A DNA stretch of 64,000 nucleotides from NCBI RefSeq assembly GCF_034057115.1, contig NZ_CP139195.1:620001-684000 (forward strand), in the 5' to 3' direction. Below the pieces are notes generated by a model, which saw nothing but the letters and a program-made list of their open reading frames with translations, did not search any database and was not told where the DNA came from. This document shows positions 24,618-34,323 of this stretch, piece after piece. Numbering within the stretch: the stretch's first letter is position 1; each line of letters begins with the position of its first letter. A program made the translations under genes and the position numbers. Origin of the DNA: Pseudomonas sp. AN-1 (GTDB taxonomy: Bacteria > Pseudomonadota > Gammaproteobacteria > Pseudomonadales > Pseudomonadaceae).

Positions 24618-27020
24618 TCAGGCTGCAGCAGCCTGCTTTGGACGCAGCAGGAAGTGCGCCAGCGCCGGCAGCAGGATCAGCGCACCGAGCATGTTCCACA
24701 CGAACATGAAGGCCAGCAGGATGCCCATGTCGGCCTGGAACTTGATCGGCGACCAGGCCCAGGTGGCCACCGCGATGCCCAGGGTGATGCCGGTCAGCAC
24801 CACCACCTTGCCGGTGAAGATCAGCGCCTTGTAGTAGGCCTCGGACAGGCTCATGCCCTCCTTCAGCCGCGCCAGGGTCACGGTCATCACGTACAGCGCG
24901 TAGTCGACGCCGATGCCGACGCCGAGGGCGATCACCGGCAGGGTGGCCACCTTGACGCCGATGTTCAGCCAGACCATCAGCGCCTCGCAGAGCACCGAGG
25001 TGATCATCAGCGGCACCACCGCGCAGACCACCGCGCGCCAGGAGCGGAAGGTGACGAAGGCCAGCACGATCACCGCGGCGTAGACGAGGAACAGCATCTG
25101 CACGTTGGCCTTCTTCACCACAATGTTGGTGGCGGCCTCGATGCCGGCGTTGCCGGCGGCGTTGAGGATGCGGATCTCCTCGCTGCCGTACTGCGCGGCG
25201 AAGGCTTCCACGGTGCTGACCACGCTGGTCAGGGTGTCGGCCTTGTGGTCCTTGAGGTAGGCGTAGACGGTCAGCAGGTCGCAGTTCTGGTTGAACATCT
25301 CGCGCGGGGCGCGGGTGATGATGGCGTTGAGCATGTCCTGCGAGCGCGGCATCTCGAACCACTTGAGGCTGCCCTCGTTCATCCCGGCATTGGCCACCTT
25401 GGCCAGGCCGGCCAGCGAGCTGGTCGCCTCGACGCCCGGCAGCTGCTGCAGCTCGCGCTCCAGGGCGTCCACCGTGCGCAGGGTGCTGTAGTGGGCGCAG
25501 GCGTACTGCGGCGTCTTCACCATGACGATGAACACGTCGCTGCTCGCCGCGTAGTTGGCGACCATGAAGGCGTTGTCCTGGTTGTAGCGCGAGTCGGCGC
25601 GCAGCTCCGGGGCGCCCGGGTCGGTGTCGCCGATCTTCAGCTGGAAGCTGACCATCAGGCCGAACACGCCCATCGCCAGGCCCAGCGCCACCGCCAGCCC
25701 CGCCCACGGGGTGCGGGTGAACAGGTCGAGGAAGGCCCAGAACGGGTGCTTCCTGTGCTCGGTGTCGTTGGCTTCCTGAAGCTCGGCCCGCAGGCTGCGC
25801 TGGGCGGCGACCGGGCTGACGCCGGTGTACGACAGCAGGATCGGCAGCAGCACCAGGTTGGTGAAGATCAGCACGGCCACGCCGATGCTGGCGGTGACGG
25901 CCAGGTCCTGGATCACCTGGATGTCGATCACCATCAGCACGGCGAAGCCCACGGCGTCGGCCAGCAGTGCGGTCATGCCGGCGAGGAACAGGCGGCGGAA
26001 GGTGTAGCGCGCCGCCACCAGCTTGTGGGTGCCGCGGCCGACGTCCTGCATGATGCCGTTCATCTTCTGCGCGCCGTGGCTCATGCCGATGGCGAACACC
26101 AGGAAGGGCACCAGCACCGAGTACGGGTCCAGCTCGTAGCCGAGGGTCGGCAGCAGGCCGAGCAGCCAGACCACCGCGATCATCGAGCAGGCCACCACCA
26201 GCAGGGTGCTGCGCAGGCAGCGGGTGTACCAGTAGAGCACCGCGGTGCAGATGACGATGGCGGCGGCGAAGAACAGCATCACCTGGCGCAGGCCGTCGAT
26301 CAGGTCGCCCACCACCTTGGCGAAGCCGGTGACGTGGATGGCGATCTTGTCCGACTGGTACTTGCCGCGGATCTCTTCGATGCGCTGCGACAGCGCGTGG
26401 TAGTCGATGCGCTCGCCGGTCTCGGCGATGCGCTCCTGCAACGGCACCAGCACGATGCTCGACCGGTAGTTGCCCGCCACCAGCTGGCCGATCTCGCCGG
26501 AGCGTTCGACGTTGATGCGCACCTGCTCGAGGCTTTCCGGCGAGCCGTCGTAGTCGTCGGGGATCACCGGGCCGCCGTCGAGGCCGTCCTCGGTCACCCC
26601 GGTCCAGCGTACCGCTGGCGCCCACAGCGACTTCATGTACGGGCGGTCGACGCCGGGCAGCAGGAACACCTCGTCGTTGATCTTGCGCACGGTGTCGAGG
26701 TACTCGGCATCGAAGATGCTGCCCTCCTTGGCTTCCACCGCGATGCGCAGGGTGTTGCCCATACCGGCCAGCTGCTTGCGGTTCTCCAGGAAGTTGGCGA
26801 TGTACGGATGGCCGGTGGGGATCATCTTCTCGAACGCCGCGTTGAGCGACAGGCCGAGCGCCTGGTAGCCCAGCACCAGGGTGGTGAGCAGGCAGACGAC
26901 CACGATCGCCAGGCGGTTGTTGAACAGCAGCCGCTCGGCGAGGATTCCGGAGCGCTGATCGAACTCCTTGAGATCGCTGATCACCGCTTCGGCGGGGAGG
27001 GACTGGACGTGGCTCATCAT
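24618..27020 (-). CDS. MMPL/RND superfamily transporter (HAE3-like)
   Basis: 800 residues in two RND repeats. Each has one helix (LAIVVVCLLTTLVLGYQALG and its counterpart GLAVALGLAMGVFGLMVSF), a periplasmic domain and five helices, with sterol-sensing-like segments such as FLVFAIGMSHGAQKMNGIMQ and ALGVGIGVDYALYVMTV. The acidic residue in GVDYALY is the likely proton-relay site. Such proteins move hydrophobic molecules across the inner membrane and periplasm. It is translationally coupled to the YCF48 gene (ATGA) as the last gene of a four-gene envelope operon. Confidence 0.88.
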   Translation of the reverse strand: MMSHVQSLPAEAVISDLKEFDQRSGILAERLLFNNRLAIVVVCLLTTLVLGYQALGLSLNAAFEKMIPTGHPYIANFLENRKQLAGMGNTLRIAVEAKEGSIFDAEYLDTVRKINDEVFLLPGVDRPYMKSLWAPAVRWTGVTEDGLDGGPVIPDDYDGSPESLEQVRINVERSGEIGQLVAGNYRSSIVLVPLQERIAETGERIDYHALSQRIEEIRGKYQSDKIAIHVTGFAKVVGDLIDGLRQVMLFFAAAIVICTAVLYWYTRCLRSTLLVVACSMIAVVWLLGLLPTLGYELDPYSVLVPFLVFAIGMSHGAQKMNGIMQDVGRGTHKLVAARYTFRRLFLAGMTALLADAVGFAVLMVIDIQVIQDLAVTASIGVAVLIFTNLVLLPILLSYTGVSPVAAQRSLRAELQEANDTEHRKHPFWAFLDLFTRTPWAGLAVALGLAMGVFGLMVSFQLKIGDTDPGAPELRADSRYNQDNAFMVANYAASSDVFIVMVKTPQYACAHYSTLRTVDALERELQQLPGVEATSSLAGLAKVANAGMNEGSLKWFEMPRSQDMLNAIITRAPREMFNQNCDLLTVYAYLKDHKADTLTSVVSTVEAFAAQYGSEEIRILNAAGNAGIEAATNIVVKKANVQMLFLVYAAVIVLAFVTFRSWRAVVCAVVPLMITSVLCEALMVWLNIGVKVATLPVIALGVGIGVDYALYVMTVTLARLKEGMSLSEAYYKALIFTGKVVVLTGITLGIAVATWAWSPIKFQADMGILLAFMFVWNMLGALILLPALAHFLLRPKQAAAA

Positions 27021-28162
27021 TTGACTCCCGAAACATTGATCCCGGAAACACGTTCTCCGGAAGCCAGGGCATCCGGCTCGACGCGGGACAGCCCGCGCGC
27101 GCTGGACAGGATCAGCGCGCCGTCGGCGGCTTCGGCGATGCCGGTCAGGCCGGTGCCCGGCTGCACCGCCAGGGCAACGAAGCTGCGTGCGCCGTCGGTG
27201 CTGCGCAACAGGCGGCCGCTCTCGTCGGCAAGCAGCACGGAGCCATCCTGCAGGCGCCGCCCGGCGCTCACCGTGACCGGCTGGCCGAGCCTGACCTGCT
27301 GCCAGCTGGCGCCGCCATCCTCGCTGCGCCAGGCGTTGCCGCGCAGGCCGAAGGCCAGCAGCGCATCGCCGCCGAGTTCGAGCGCGCCGAAGAAGGTGCC
27401 GCTGTAGGGGGTACGGATCTCGGCGAAGCTGGCGCCGCCGTCGACGGAGCGCAGCAGCGCACCCTGCTCGCCGGCGATCAGCAGCGAACTACCGTCGATC
27501 TGGATCTGATAGAGGTGCTTGCCGCGCGGGTTGGGGATCTGCCCGACCAGCGACTGCCAGCTCTTGCCGCCGTCGACGGTCTGCAGGGCGATGCCGTAGG
27601 CGCCGACCACGTAGCCGCGCAGCTCGTCGCGGAAACGCACGCCGAGGAACGGCTTGTCCGGGCCGTCGGCGACCAGGTATTCGGCGCTGCGCAGCGCCGC
27701 GGCAGCGCCCTCCTCGCCGGCGTCGGCGCGGCGCTTGGCGTCGTCGCGAATGGTCAAGGCAGCCTGATTGCCGTCGAGCTGGCGCTGCCAGGTCTCGCCG
27801 CCATCGGCACTGGCAAGCACCACACCGCTATGGCCCACTGCCCAGCCGTGAGTGGCGGAGACGAAGTGCACGTCGGTGAGCGCCACGCTCACCGGCACGC
27901 TCGTGGACTGGCGCCAGGAGCGCCCGGCATCGTCGGAGAGCAGCACGGTGCCGCGCTCGCCCACCGCCACCAGCCGGTTGCCGGCGCGGGTCACGGCCAG
28001 TTGCAGGCTGTGCAGGGCGCGGGCGCTTTCCCGCGCAGGGAGATCGAGCAGGTCAGGGACAGTAGCCGGGCCTGCGGCCTGGGCAACCGCCGACAGACAG
28101 GTCAGGGAGAGCATGGCGACGGCCAGGGCCGAGCGCCGGCGGAGCGGATTTAGGGCGTGCAT
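27017..28162 (-). CDS. YCF48/BNR-repeat exported beta-propeller protein
   Basis: 381 residues. A signal peptide (about 1-29, ending AVAQAA) precedes repeated DxGxSW blades: DDAGRSWRQS, DGGETWQRQ, DGGKSWQSL, DGGASFAEI and DGGASWQQV. A periplasmic propeller resembling the photosystem II assembly factor YCF48 is expected. In this gene neighbourhood such proteins lie between DUF1329 and MMPL genes and probably act as a periplasmic adaptor or assembly factor; that role is inferred. Confidence 0.87.
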   Translation of the reverse strand: MHALNPLRRRSALAVAMLSLTCLSAVAQAAGPATVPDLLDLPARESARALHSLQLAVTRAGNRLVAVGERGTVLLSDDAGRSWRQSTSVPVSVALTDVHFVSATHGWAVGHSGVVLASADGGETWQRQLDGNQAALTIRDDAKRRADAGEEGAAAALRSAEYLVADGPDKPFLGVRFRDELRGYVVGAYGIALQTVDGGKSWQSLVGQIPNPRGKHLYQIQIDGSSLLIAGEQGALLRSVDGGASFAEIRTPYSGTFFGALELGGDALLAFGLRGNAWRSEDGGASWQQVRLGQPVTVSAGRRLQDGSVLLADESGRLLRSTDGARSFVALAVQPGTGLTGIAEAADGALILSSARGLSRVEPDALASGERVSGINVSGVK

Positions 28163-28299
28163 GGTGCGTACTCGAATCCGACTCCCCGCCTCCGCTGCGC
28201 CGCCAAACGGGGCGCCTGCGGGGCGGGAAAGTCATGAGAGGGAACTCCAGCACCCTGCTAGGGGCAAAGGTGCCGGGACTACAGCCGGGGCTTGACGGT

Positions 28300-29655
28300 T
28301 CAGCGCACGCCGTCGGCGGCTACCGCATCACCCGTGTAGTACATCTCCGGCTTGCGCTCGACGACCCGGTAGGTGGCCTCGTTGAGCGACTGGGAGGTGC
28401 TCATGGTGTTGGCCTGCAGGTTGAAGATGTGCGCGGGCTTGAGGCCCAGCATCGGCGTGGACGGCAGCACGAACGGGGTGATCTGGGTGGTGCGCCACAG
28501 CTTGCCTTCGCTGTCGTAGCCATCCATCAACAGGATCATCCAGGAGTCCTCGTCGAAGTAGTAGCGGCGCTTGGGCACCGCGTGGCGCTTGCCGCCGGCC
28601 ACTGTCGCCTCAACCTCCCAGACGCGGTGCAGTTCCCAGCGCACCTGGTCCGGATTGAGGTGGTGCTTGCCGTAGGCCTCATCCAGCGACGCGGTGACCA
28701 CTCCGTTGGCGTTATAGGGCACATACATCTCGCGCTTGCCGACCAGCTTCCAGTCGAAGCGATCGATATGCCCCATCAGCCCCATCACTTCGTCGAAGTA
28801 GTTGGCGCCCGAGGCGACGAAGTCCGGGGTGTCGTAGGCCACGGTCGGTGCGCGGCGCACACGACGCTGACCGACCAGATACTGCCAGGCCTGACGCGCC
28901 TGCTTGACGTCGATGCTGTCACGGAACACCAGGGATTCGCCGGCCTTGAACGGCGGTGCGATGGTGGTGAAACGCATCAGGAAGTACACGCCGCTCCATT
29001 TGTCCGCGCTACCGTCCTTGTAGTAGTAGGGGTACTGGTTGGCCTGATCGTTCATGGTCGCCAGGGTGCGCGTGCCATCGGCGGTGAGCACGATATTCTT
29101 GAAGCTGGTGATATCGGTCGCCTCGTTCTCGACCCGTAGCAGGTGGTTCCAGATCACCTCGATGCCCGCCTTGGGAATCGGGAACGGAACGCCGCCGTAG
29201 CACCCCTGCAGCGACAGACCTTGGTTGGTGGTCTGGCAGCTCGTGGCATTTTTCACCGAGTTGTCGTACACGTACTGCGGCGCCACGCCAGTGCGATGGG
29301 TCGGGTAGACGTCGACACGGAAGCTGTCGGGGTACTTCTTCAGCAGCGCCTGGGTACCCTCGGAGAGGCGCTCGGCATACTGCCCCAGGTTCTGCGCGGT
29401 GATTTGCGCCAGCGGCTTCTCATCGGCAAACACCTTGCGCGGAATGTCGCCCACCTTCTCGCCTGAAGTCGGCACGCTCAGGGTTGGCGTCCAGGCCGGA
29501 ATGCTGCCATCGGCATTGCCGGCCATTTCACCGCCCAACGGGTTGAGCGTCTTGCCCAGTGCGGCGGCTTCCTCGGGACTCACCGCGGCCTGCACACTTG
29601 ATGCGCCAAGCAGGATTGCAGCCAGGGCTGCGCATAGAGCTGTTTTCTTGTGCAT
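28300..29655 (-). CDS. DUF1329 family exported protein (copy 1)
   Basis: 451 residues with a clean signal peptide cut after SVQA. The mature start VSPEEAAALGKTLNPLGGEMAGNADGSIPAW is the DUF1329 signature, and DTPDFVASGANYFDEVMG is a conserved internal block. The family resembles lipoprotein-carrier (LolA/LolB-like) folds and usually accompanies a DUF1302 protein. It is 31 nt downstream of DUF1302 and probably handles a hydrophobic ligand in the periplasm. Confidence 0.88.
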   Translation of the reverse strand: MHKKTALCAALAAILLGASSVQAAVSPEEAAALGKTLNPLGGEMAGNADGSIPAWTPTLSVPTSGEKVGDIPRKVFADEKPLAQITAQNLGQYAERLSEGTQALLKKYPDSFRVDVYPTHRTGVAPQYVYDNSVKNATSCQTTNQGLSLQGCYGGVPFPIPKAGIEVIWNHLLRVENEATDITSFKNIVLTADGTRTLATMNDQANQYPYYYKDGSADKWSGVYFLMRFTTIAPPFKAGESLVFRDSIDVKQARQAWQYLVGQRRVRRAPTVAYDTPDFVASGANYFDEVMGLMGHIDRFDWKLVGKREMYVPYNANGVVTASLDEAYGKHHLNPDQVRWELHRVWEVEATVAGGKRHAVPKRRYYFDEDSWMILLMDGYDSEGKLWRTTQITPFVLPSTPMLGLKPAHIFNLQANTMSTSQSLNEATYRVVERKPEMYYTGDAVAADGVR

Positions 29656-29686
29656 TGTAATGATCCTCTAACCAGTGGAGCCTGAC

Positions 29687-31348
29687 TCAGAACGTGCGCT
29701 GAACCGAGAACGAGATGAAGTCGCGGTCGCCGTGGAAGTTGTCGTAGGAGAGCTCAGGTACTGCGGTGTCGTACTTGATGATCGAGCCATCCGAACCGAA
29801 GTAATGGGTGTAGCCCACACTGGCCTGCCAGGTCTTCAGGTAGTCGGCCTTGAGACCGATGCTGACGTTGCCGCCATTCTCGGAGGGGAACAGCACGCCG
29901 TTGACCGAGGAGCGGCCGAACAGGCCGTAGCCCACACCGATCGGCACCTGCAGGTCGAGGCCGGGCGTCACCTGAAAGTATTCGGGGGTGAAGACGAACT
30001 GCAGCGCACCGGCATCGCGGGTGGCCAGCGGATCGAGCTGATCCCTGTTGTCGGTGACGCTCAGGCGACGGTTGAAGGCGAACTCGCCGATAAACGAGGC
30101 GCCATCCCAGAACGGCGTGGCGGCCAGCACGCTGATCGCCGACAGGTTCAGGTGCATGGTGCGGCCTTTGGGAAAGGCGGCATCGTCGCCACCATCAATG
30201 ACGCCGTAAGCGCCGGGCGCAATCACCGTATTGCCACTGGCCACCAGGGGCATGTCATCGCGGAACGACAGCTCGGCGGCGACGTTGGTTTCGCCAATCA
30301 TCGTACTGACGCTGAAGCCCACCGTGCGAATGTCCTCGGCATACACCTGCTCATAAAGGCCAACATCCGGGTAGACATAAAACTGCGGCATCTTGTCGTG
30401 GAACTGCGCGGCATAGATACCGAACTCGTAGTCACCGGCGGCGATCTTCACCTGTACGCCGCCCTGGCCGGAGTCCGAAGGCTCGATATCACCGGCGCGG
30501 AACACCGAGAACCCCGGCCCGAGAATCATCGACTCGCCACCCTCATCGACGAAGTCGGCAAAGCTGAAGTAACTACCCGCACCGGGCAGACGGCTCTTGC
30601 GCCATTCCAGCTGGTAGTAGGCGCCGACCGAGACGTTGGAGTTGATCTGCAACTGCCCGGAAAGCTGACCGATGGGACGCAGGATTTCCTTGAACTGCGA
30701 GTTGGGCACCGACAGCGCCTTGATCAGATCCAGCGAACTCTGCGCTCCGGCGATAGCGTTATTACCGAAGAACAGGCTCTCACCGTACAACTGGGTGAAG
30801 CGACCCGCCCTGAGGTTCAGGTCCATGTCGCCCGGTGTGAATCGGCCATAGACGAAGGCATCCAGCAGCTCGGCCTTGCGCCCGTGGAGCTTCTCGGTGT
30901 CACGGGTGAACTCGTCATGATCGACGCTGCGCGAATTGACCAACGCGCCGCCCAGCGCCCCGGGGTTGTCGTTGGACTTGTTGTAGACATCGTCGTACCA
31001 GGCCGCACCGCTCAGGCGCAGTCCGTAGTCGCGCTTGTAGCGCAGGTCGAACTCGGACAGCAGGTCGAGGCGATTGGAGATCAGCCCCTTGTCGAAGTTG
31101 AGGTCGCCATCGTTGGTGTTGGCCTGCGGACCGATGGAGTTGTCGGCGACGCTGGAATCGACATCACGCACACGCCAGGCGGCGCTGTATTTGACGGTGT
31201 TGTCCCACGACATCCGCACATCGGGATTGCCGCTGTCGATCTGGAAGGCGAAGGCCGGGGCCCCGGCGGAGAGACCGGCGACGGCGCCGGCAACTGCAAA
31301 GAACAGCTTCTTCAGGTGAAACTTCGGCAGACTGGCGCTGTTGCCCAT
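29687..31348 (-). CDS. DUF1302 family outer-membrane protein (copy 1)
   Basis: 553 residues with a long signal peptide ending PAFAF. Alternating short beta-strands follow, and the last residue is Phe (FSVQRTF), typical of outer-membrane barrels recognised by the BAM machinery. The early motif SGNPDVRMSWDNTVKYSAAWRV is the DUF1302 signature. It is first of the operon DUF1302-DUF1329-YCF48-MMPL. A CA motif (AACAACAAG) sits about 22 nt before the ATG and a LysR-type element 130-170 bp upstream. Confidence 0.86.
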   Translation of the reverse strand: MGNSASLPKFHLKKLFFAVAGAVAGLSAGAPAFAFQIDSGNPDVRMSWDNTVKYSAAWRVRDVDSSVADNSIGPQANTNDGDLNFDKGLISNRLDLLSEFDLRYKRDYGLRLSGAAWYDDVYNKSNDNPGALGGALVNSRSVDHDEFTRDTEKLHGRKAELLDAFVYGRFTPGDMDLNLRAGRFTQLYGESLFFGNNAIAGAQSSLDLIKALSVPNSQFKEILRPIGQLSGQLQINSNVSVGAYYQLEWRKSRLPGAGSYFSFADFVDEGGESMILGPGFSVFRAGDIEPSDSGQGGVQVKIAAGDYEFGIYAAQFHDKMPQFYVYPDVGLYEQVYAEDIRTVGFSVSTMIGETNVAAELSFRDDMPLVASGNTVIAPGAYGVIDGGDDAAFPKGRTMHLNLSAISVLAATPFWDGASFIGEFAFNRRLSVTDNRDQLDPLATRDAGALQFVFTPEYFQVTPGLDLQVPIGVGYGLFGRSSVNGVLFPSENGGNVSIGLKADYLKTWQASVGYTHYFGSDGSIIKYDTAVPELSYDNFHGDRDFISFSVQRTF

Positions 31349-31480
31349 GTCTTGATCCTCGAAATCTTCTTGTTGTTGTGAATTTCGTTTTCGGGTGTCG
31401 CGAGCCCTGAAATCCCTTGGCGCTCACCCCGCTGCCAGCGGAGACAGTTCACAAGCTATTGCCGGCGAGACTTACCGTCC

Positions 31481-31520
31481 AATACCGATGAAAGCCCATG
31501 CCGATACCGGAAAGGTATCG
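31481..31520 (-). promoter_or_regulatory. LysR-type composite element upstream of the DUF1302 operon
   Basis: GATACCGGAAAGGTATC (31503-31519) contains ATAC-N7-GTAT. The upstream half-site ATAC begins at 31482, exactly 22 bp away, as at 10232/10254 and 33331/33353. Flanks CCAATACC and TATCGG are also shared with the 33330 copy. Confidence 0.65.
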
Positions 31521-31528
31521 GCATGGGC
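31494..31528. terminator. 15-bp perfect hairpin enclosing the LysR-type core
   Basis: GCCCATGCCGATACC-GGAAA-GGTATCGGCATGGGC. It lies between the end of the second DUF1329 gene and the DUF1302 start. On the minus strand the stem is followed by TTT, so it may also end the upstream transcript. Confidence 0.5.
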
Positions 31529-31578
31529 ACGGCATCGCACCGCCCGCGGAGGGCGCACCAGGCAGCCATGCGTGCGGT

Positions 31579-32931
31579 TCAGCGCACGCCGTCACCGGCC
31601 ACCGCGGCGCCGGTGAAGTAGCTCTCCGGCTTGGGCGGCACCACCCGGAAGTCCTCGCCGTTGAGCATCTGCACCACGCTCATGGTGCTGGCATCGAGGT
31701 TGAACACCACCGCTGTGCGCAGCAGGGTGGCCGGTATGGCCGGCACCACGTAGGGGATCGCCTGGGTGGTGCGCCACAGGCGCCCGTCCCTGTCGTAGCC
31801 GTCGACCAGGGCGATCGCCCAGCTGTCCTCGTCGACGAAGTAGCGGCGCCTGGGCACCGCATGGCGGCGGCCCTGCGCCAGGGTGGCCTCCACTTCCCAG
31901 ACACGGTGCTTCTCCCAGCGCAGGTGCTCGGGATTGAGGTGGTGCCTGTCGAGCGCCGCGTCGGCGCTGGCGGCCAGCAGGCCGTTGGCGTTGTAGGGGA
32001 TGAGCATTTCCCGCTTGCCGACCAGCTTCCAGTCGTAGCGGTCCAGCGCGCCGAAGAAGCCCTGCACCTCGTCGAAGTAGTTGGCGCCGGAGGAGACGAA
32101 GTCCGGGGTGTCGTAGGAAACCGTCGGCGCACGGCGCACCCGGCGCTGGCCGACCAGGTATTGCCAGGCCTGGCGCGGGTACTTGCCATTGATGCTGTCG
32201 CGGGCGACCAGCGCCTCGCCGGTCTTGAACGGTGGCTCGACGGTCAGGTAGCGGAACATGGCGTATTCGCCCGACCAGTCCTCGGGTCGGGCGTCCTGGT
32301 AGTACGGCGGATACTGGAAGGCGATCTCGTTGCGCGTGGCCAGGGTATGGCTGCCGTCGGAACTGCCGACGATGTTGCGGAAGCGATACTCGATCGACGG
32401 CGCCTCGACGCGCAGCAGATGGTTCCACATCACCTCGACGCCCTGCCTGGGGATCGGGAAGGGAATCCCGCCGATGCAGCCCTTGATGGTGTCCCAGCCG
32501 TCGCGGATGCTGCAGCGCTCGGCGTTCCTGGCGACGTTGGCGTAGACCGCCGGCGGCGCCGCGGCGGTGCGATGGCTCGGGTAGACGTCAAGATGGAAGC
32601 TGTCCGGGTACTTGCGCAGCAGTTCGCGGGTGCCGTCGGAGAGCAGCGCATCATAGGCGGCCATGTTGGCGGCATCGACCCGGTACAGCGGTTGCTCGCC
32701 GGGGAACAGTTCGACGGGGATGTCGCCGAGCATCGGCCCGGGCGGCGCCTGGGTCAGACCGCCCTGCCAGGCGGGAATGCTGCCGTCGGCGTTGCCGGCC
32801 CGCTCGCCGCCCAGCGGAGTCAGGGTGCCGGCCAGACGGGCGGCCTCCTCCGCGCTCACCGCGGCCTGCAGCGCCGGCGCGCCCAGCACGGCAGCGACCA
32901 GGGCGATTCCCAGTGTGGTTTTCCGGTACAT
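31579..32931 (-). CDS. DUF1329 family exported protein (copy 2)
   Basis: 450 residues, co-linear with copy 1. The signal peptide ends ALQA, then VSAEEAARLAGTLTPLGGERAGNADGSIPAWQGG, and DTPDFVSSGANYFDEVQG is shared. The start at MYRKTTLG follows GAGGA by 7 nt; the longer frame upstream is not used. It stands alone, without its own DUF1302 partner, between the LysR gene and the DUF1302 operon. It probably arose by duplication of copy 1. Confidence 0.86.
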   Translation of the reverse strand: MYRKTTLGIALVAAVLGAPALQAAVSAEEAARLAGTLTPLGGERAGNADGSIPAWQGGLTQAPPGPMLGDIPVELFPGEQPLYRVDAANMAAYDALLSDGTRELLRKYPDSFHLDVYPSHRTAAAPPAVYANVARNAERCSIRDGWDTIKGCIGGIPFPIPRQGVEVMWNHLLRVEAPSIEYRFRNIVGSSDGSHTLATRNEIAFQYPPYYQDARPEDWSGEYAMFRYLTVEPPFKTGEALVARDSINGKYPRQAWQYLVGQRRVRRAPTVSYDTPDFVSSGANYFDEVQGFFGALDRYDWKLVGKREMLIPYNANGLLAASADAALDRHHLNPEHLRWEKHRVWEVEATLAQGRRHAVPRRRYFVDEDSWAIALVDGYDRDGRLWRTTQAIPYVVPAIPATLLRTAVVFNLDASTMSVVQMLNGEDFRVVPPKPESYFTGAAVAGDGVR

Positions 32932-33402
32932 CGAAACATCCTCGAATCGGGGATTCGCCAGCGGGAACGGCGCACCGGGCAGCGAAGCGAACTTCGCCAG
33001 GCAATTGAGCGCAATTGCGCAAGTTCGCGCGGACAATTCGCCAGGCAATATCTCGACATGCCGCAGCGCAATTAAGCGGGGCCGCGATTGATTGGCCGGA
33101 ATATCGAACAATCGAGACTGGCGGAAACTATCCGCATGCACGAAACATCAGGTGCGGGTAATCATCCGCCTGCGCAGAACTTCCCAGCGCTGCCTGCCGG
33201 CGGCGCCCACCAGCGATATCGTCGTTGTTATTGTAAATTCCGTTTCCTTGTGTATTTTTATTGCCGCGCCTGACCGCAACTTGCCGGGCAGGCGCGCAGG
33301 AAATCTATTGGCCGGCTGTCCCGGCGTCCAATACCATAAAAAACCGCCGCCGCTACCGTCAGGGTATCGAGTGGCCGCCCCGCTCCGACACAGGCTGCCT
33401 GC
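32932..33402. other. Long intergenic region between DUF1329 copy 2 and lysR
   Basis: 471 bp without a gene. It holds the 12-bp palindrome GCGCAATTGCGC (33009-33020), an AT-rich stretch around 33218-33262 that could contain promoters, and the LysR-type element at 33330. The leader of the DUF1329 gene would be about 370 nt long if transcription began at that element. Confidence 0.5.
33330..33369. promoter_or_regulatory. LysR-type composite element beside the lysR gene
   Basis: ATAC at 33331, then CTAC-N7-GTAT beginning 22 bp later at 33353, matches the elements at 10232 and 31482 with one substitution in the core. It ends 34 bp before the lysR ATG, the usual place for autoregulation and for control of a divergent gene (here DUF1329 copy 2). 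Confidence 0.62.
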
Positions 33403-34317
33403 ATGGATCTCCGCCATCTCCGCTACTTCATCGCCGTCGCCGAGGAACAGAACATCGGCCGCGCCGCGGCGCGCCTGCACATCTCGCAGCCGCCGCTGAC
33501 CCGGCAGATCCAGCAGCTGGAGGAGGAGCTGGGGGTACTGCTGTTCACCCGCACGCCGCGCGGCATGGAACTGACCGGCGCCGGCGAGATGCTGCTCGAG
33601 GAAGCGCGCAACATCCGCGCGCTGGTCGAACAGGCTACCGAGCGCACCCAGCGCGCCGGCCAGGGCAAGCTGGGCCGGCTGGACATCGGCATCTTCGGCT
33701 CGGCGATCCTCGACACCATTCCCAAGCTGCTGACCGCGTTCCGCACCGCCTACCCGGAAGTCCGGGTGGTCCTGCACACCATGAACAAGCAGGAGCAGAT
33801 CGAGGCGCTGCGCCAGCGGCGCATCGGCGTGGGCTTCAACCGCATCATCACCCCGCTGGCCGACATCGCCTCCGAGCTGGTCACCCAGGAGTCACTGCTG
33901 CTGGCCGTGCACGAGCGCCATCCCCTCGCCCGCCTCGCGGTGGTGCCCTTCACCGCGCTGGCCGAGCATCCGCTGGTGCTGTTCCCCTCCGGCAGCCGGC
34001 CGAGCTTCGTCGACCGGGTGATCGGCCTGTGCCAGCAGGCCGGCTTCGTCCCCCAGGTGGCCCAGGAGGTGGGCGATGCGGTCACCGCGGTGGCGCTGGT
34101 TTCCAGCGGCTTCGGCGTCTCCCTGGTCTCGGCCTCCACCGCGGCGCTGACCCTGCCGGGCGTGGTGTACCGGCCGCTCGCCGGCCTGCCCGCGGACGCG
34201 CGGGTCGACCTCAGCTGCATCTTCCGCAGCGACGACCACTCGCCGATCCTCGCCGCCTTCCTCGAGGTGGTCCGCGAGTTCCGCAGCCGCCACTACCCCG
34301 ACAGCCCCGCCGCCTGA
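33403..34317 (+). CDS. LysR-type transcriptional regulator, BenM/CatM/CatR subgroup
   Basis: 304 residues. The winged helix MDLRHLRYFIAVAEEQNIGRAAARLHISQPPLTRQIQQLEEEL is followed by LLFTRTPRGMELT, the pattern of aromatic-degradation LysR proteins. The effector domain begins LDIGIFGSAI. Family members respond to muconate, benzoate or related aromatic acids and bind ATAC-N7-GTAT. Three such composite sites in this window mark dmpC, the DUF1302 operon and its own promoter as probable targets. Confidence 0.92.
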   Translation: MDLRHLRYFIAVAEEQNIGRAAARLHISQPPLTRQIQQLEEELGVLLFTRTPRGMELTGAGEMLLEEARNIRALVEQATERTQRAGQGKLGRLDIGIFGSAILDTIPKLLTAFRTAYPEVRVVLHTMNKQEQIEALRQRRIGVGFNRIITPLADIASELVTQESLLLAVHERHPLARLAVVPFTALAEHPLVLFPSGSRPSFVDRVIGLCQQAGFVPQVAQEVGDAVTAVALVSSGFGVSLVSASTAALTLPGVVYRPLAGLPADARVDLSCIFRSDDHSPILAAFLEVVREFRSRHYPDSPAA

Positions 34318-34323
34318 AGCGGC

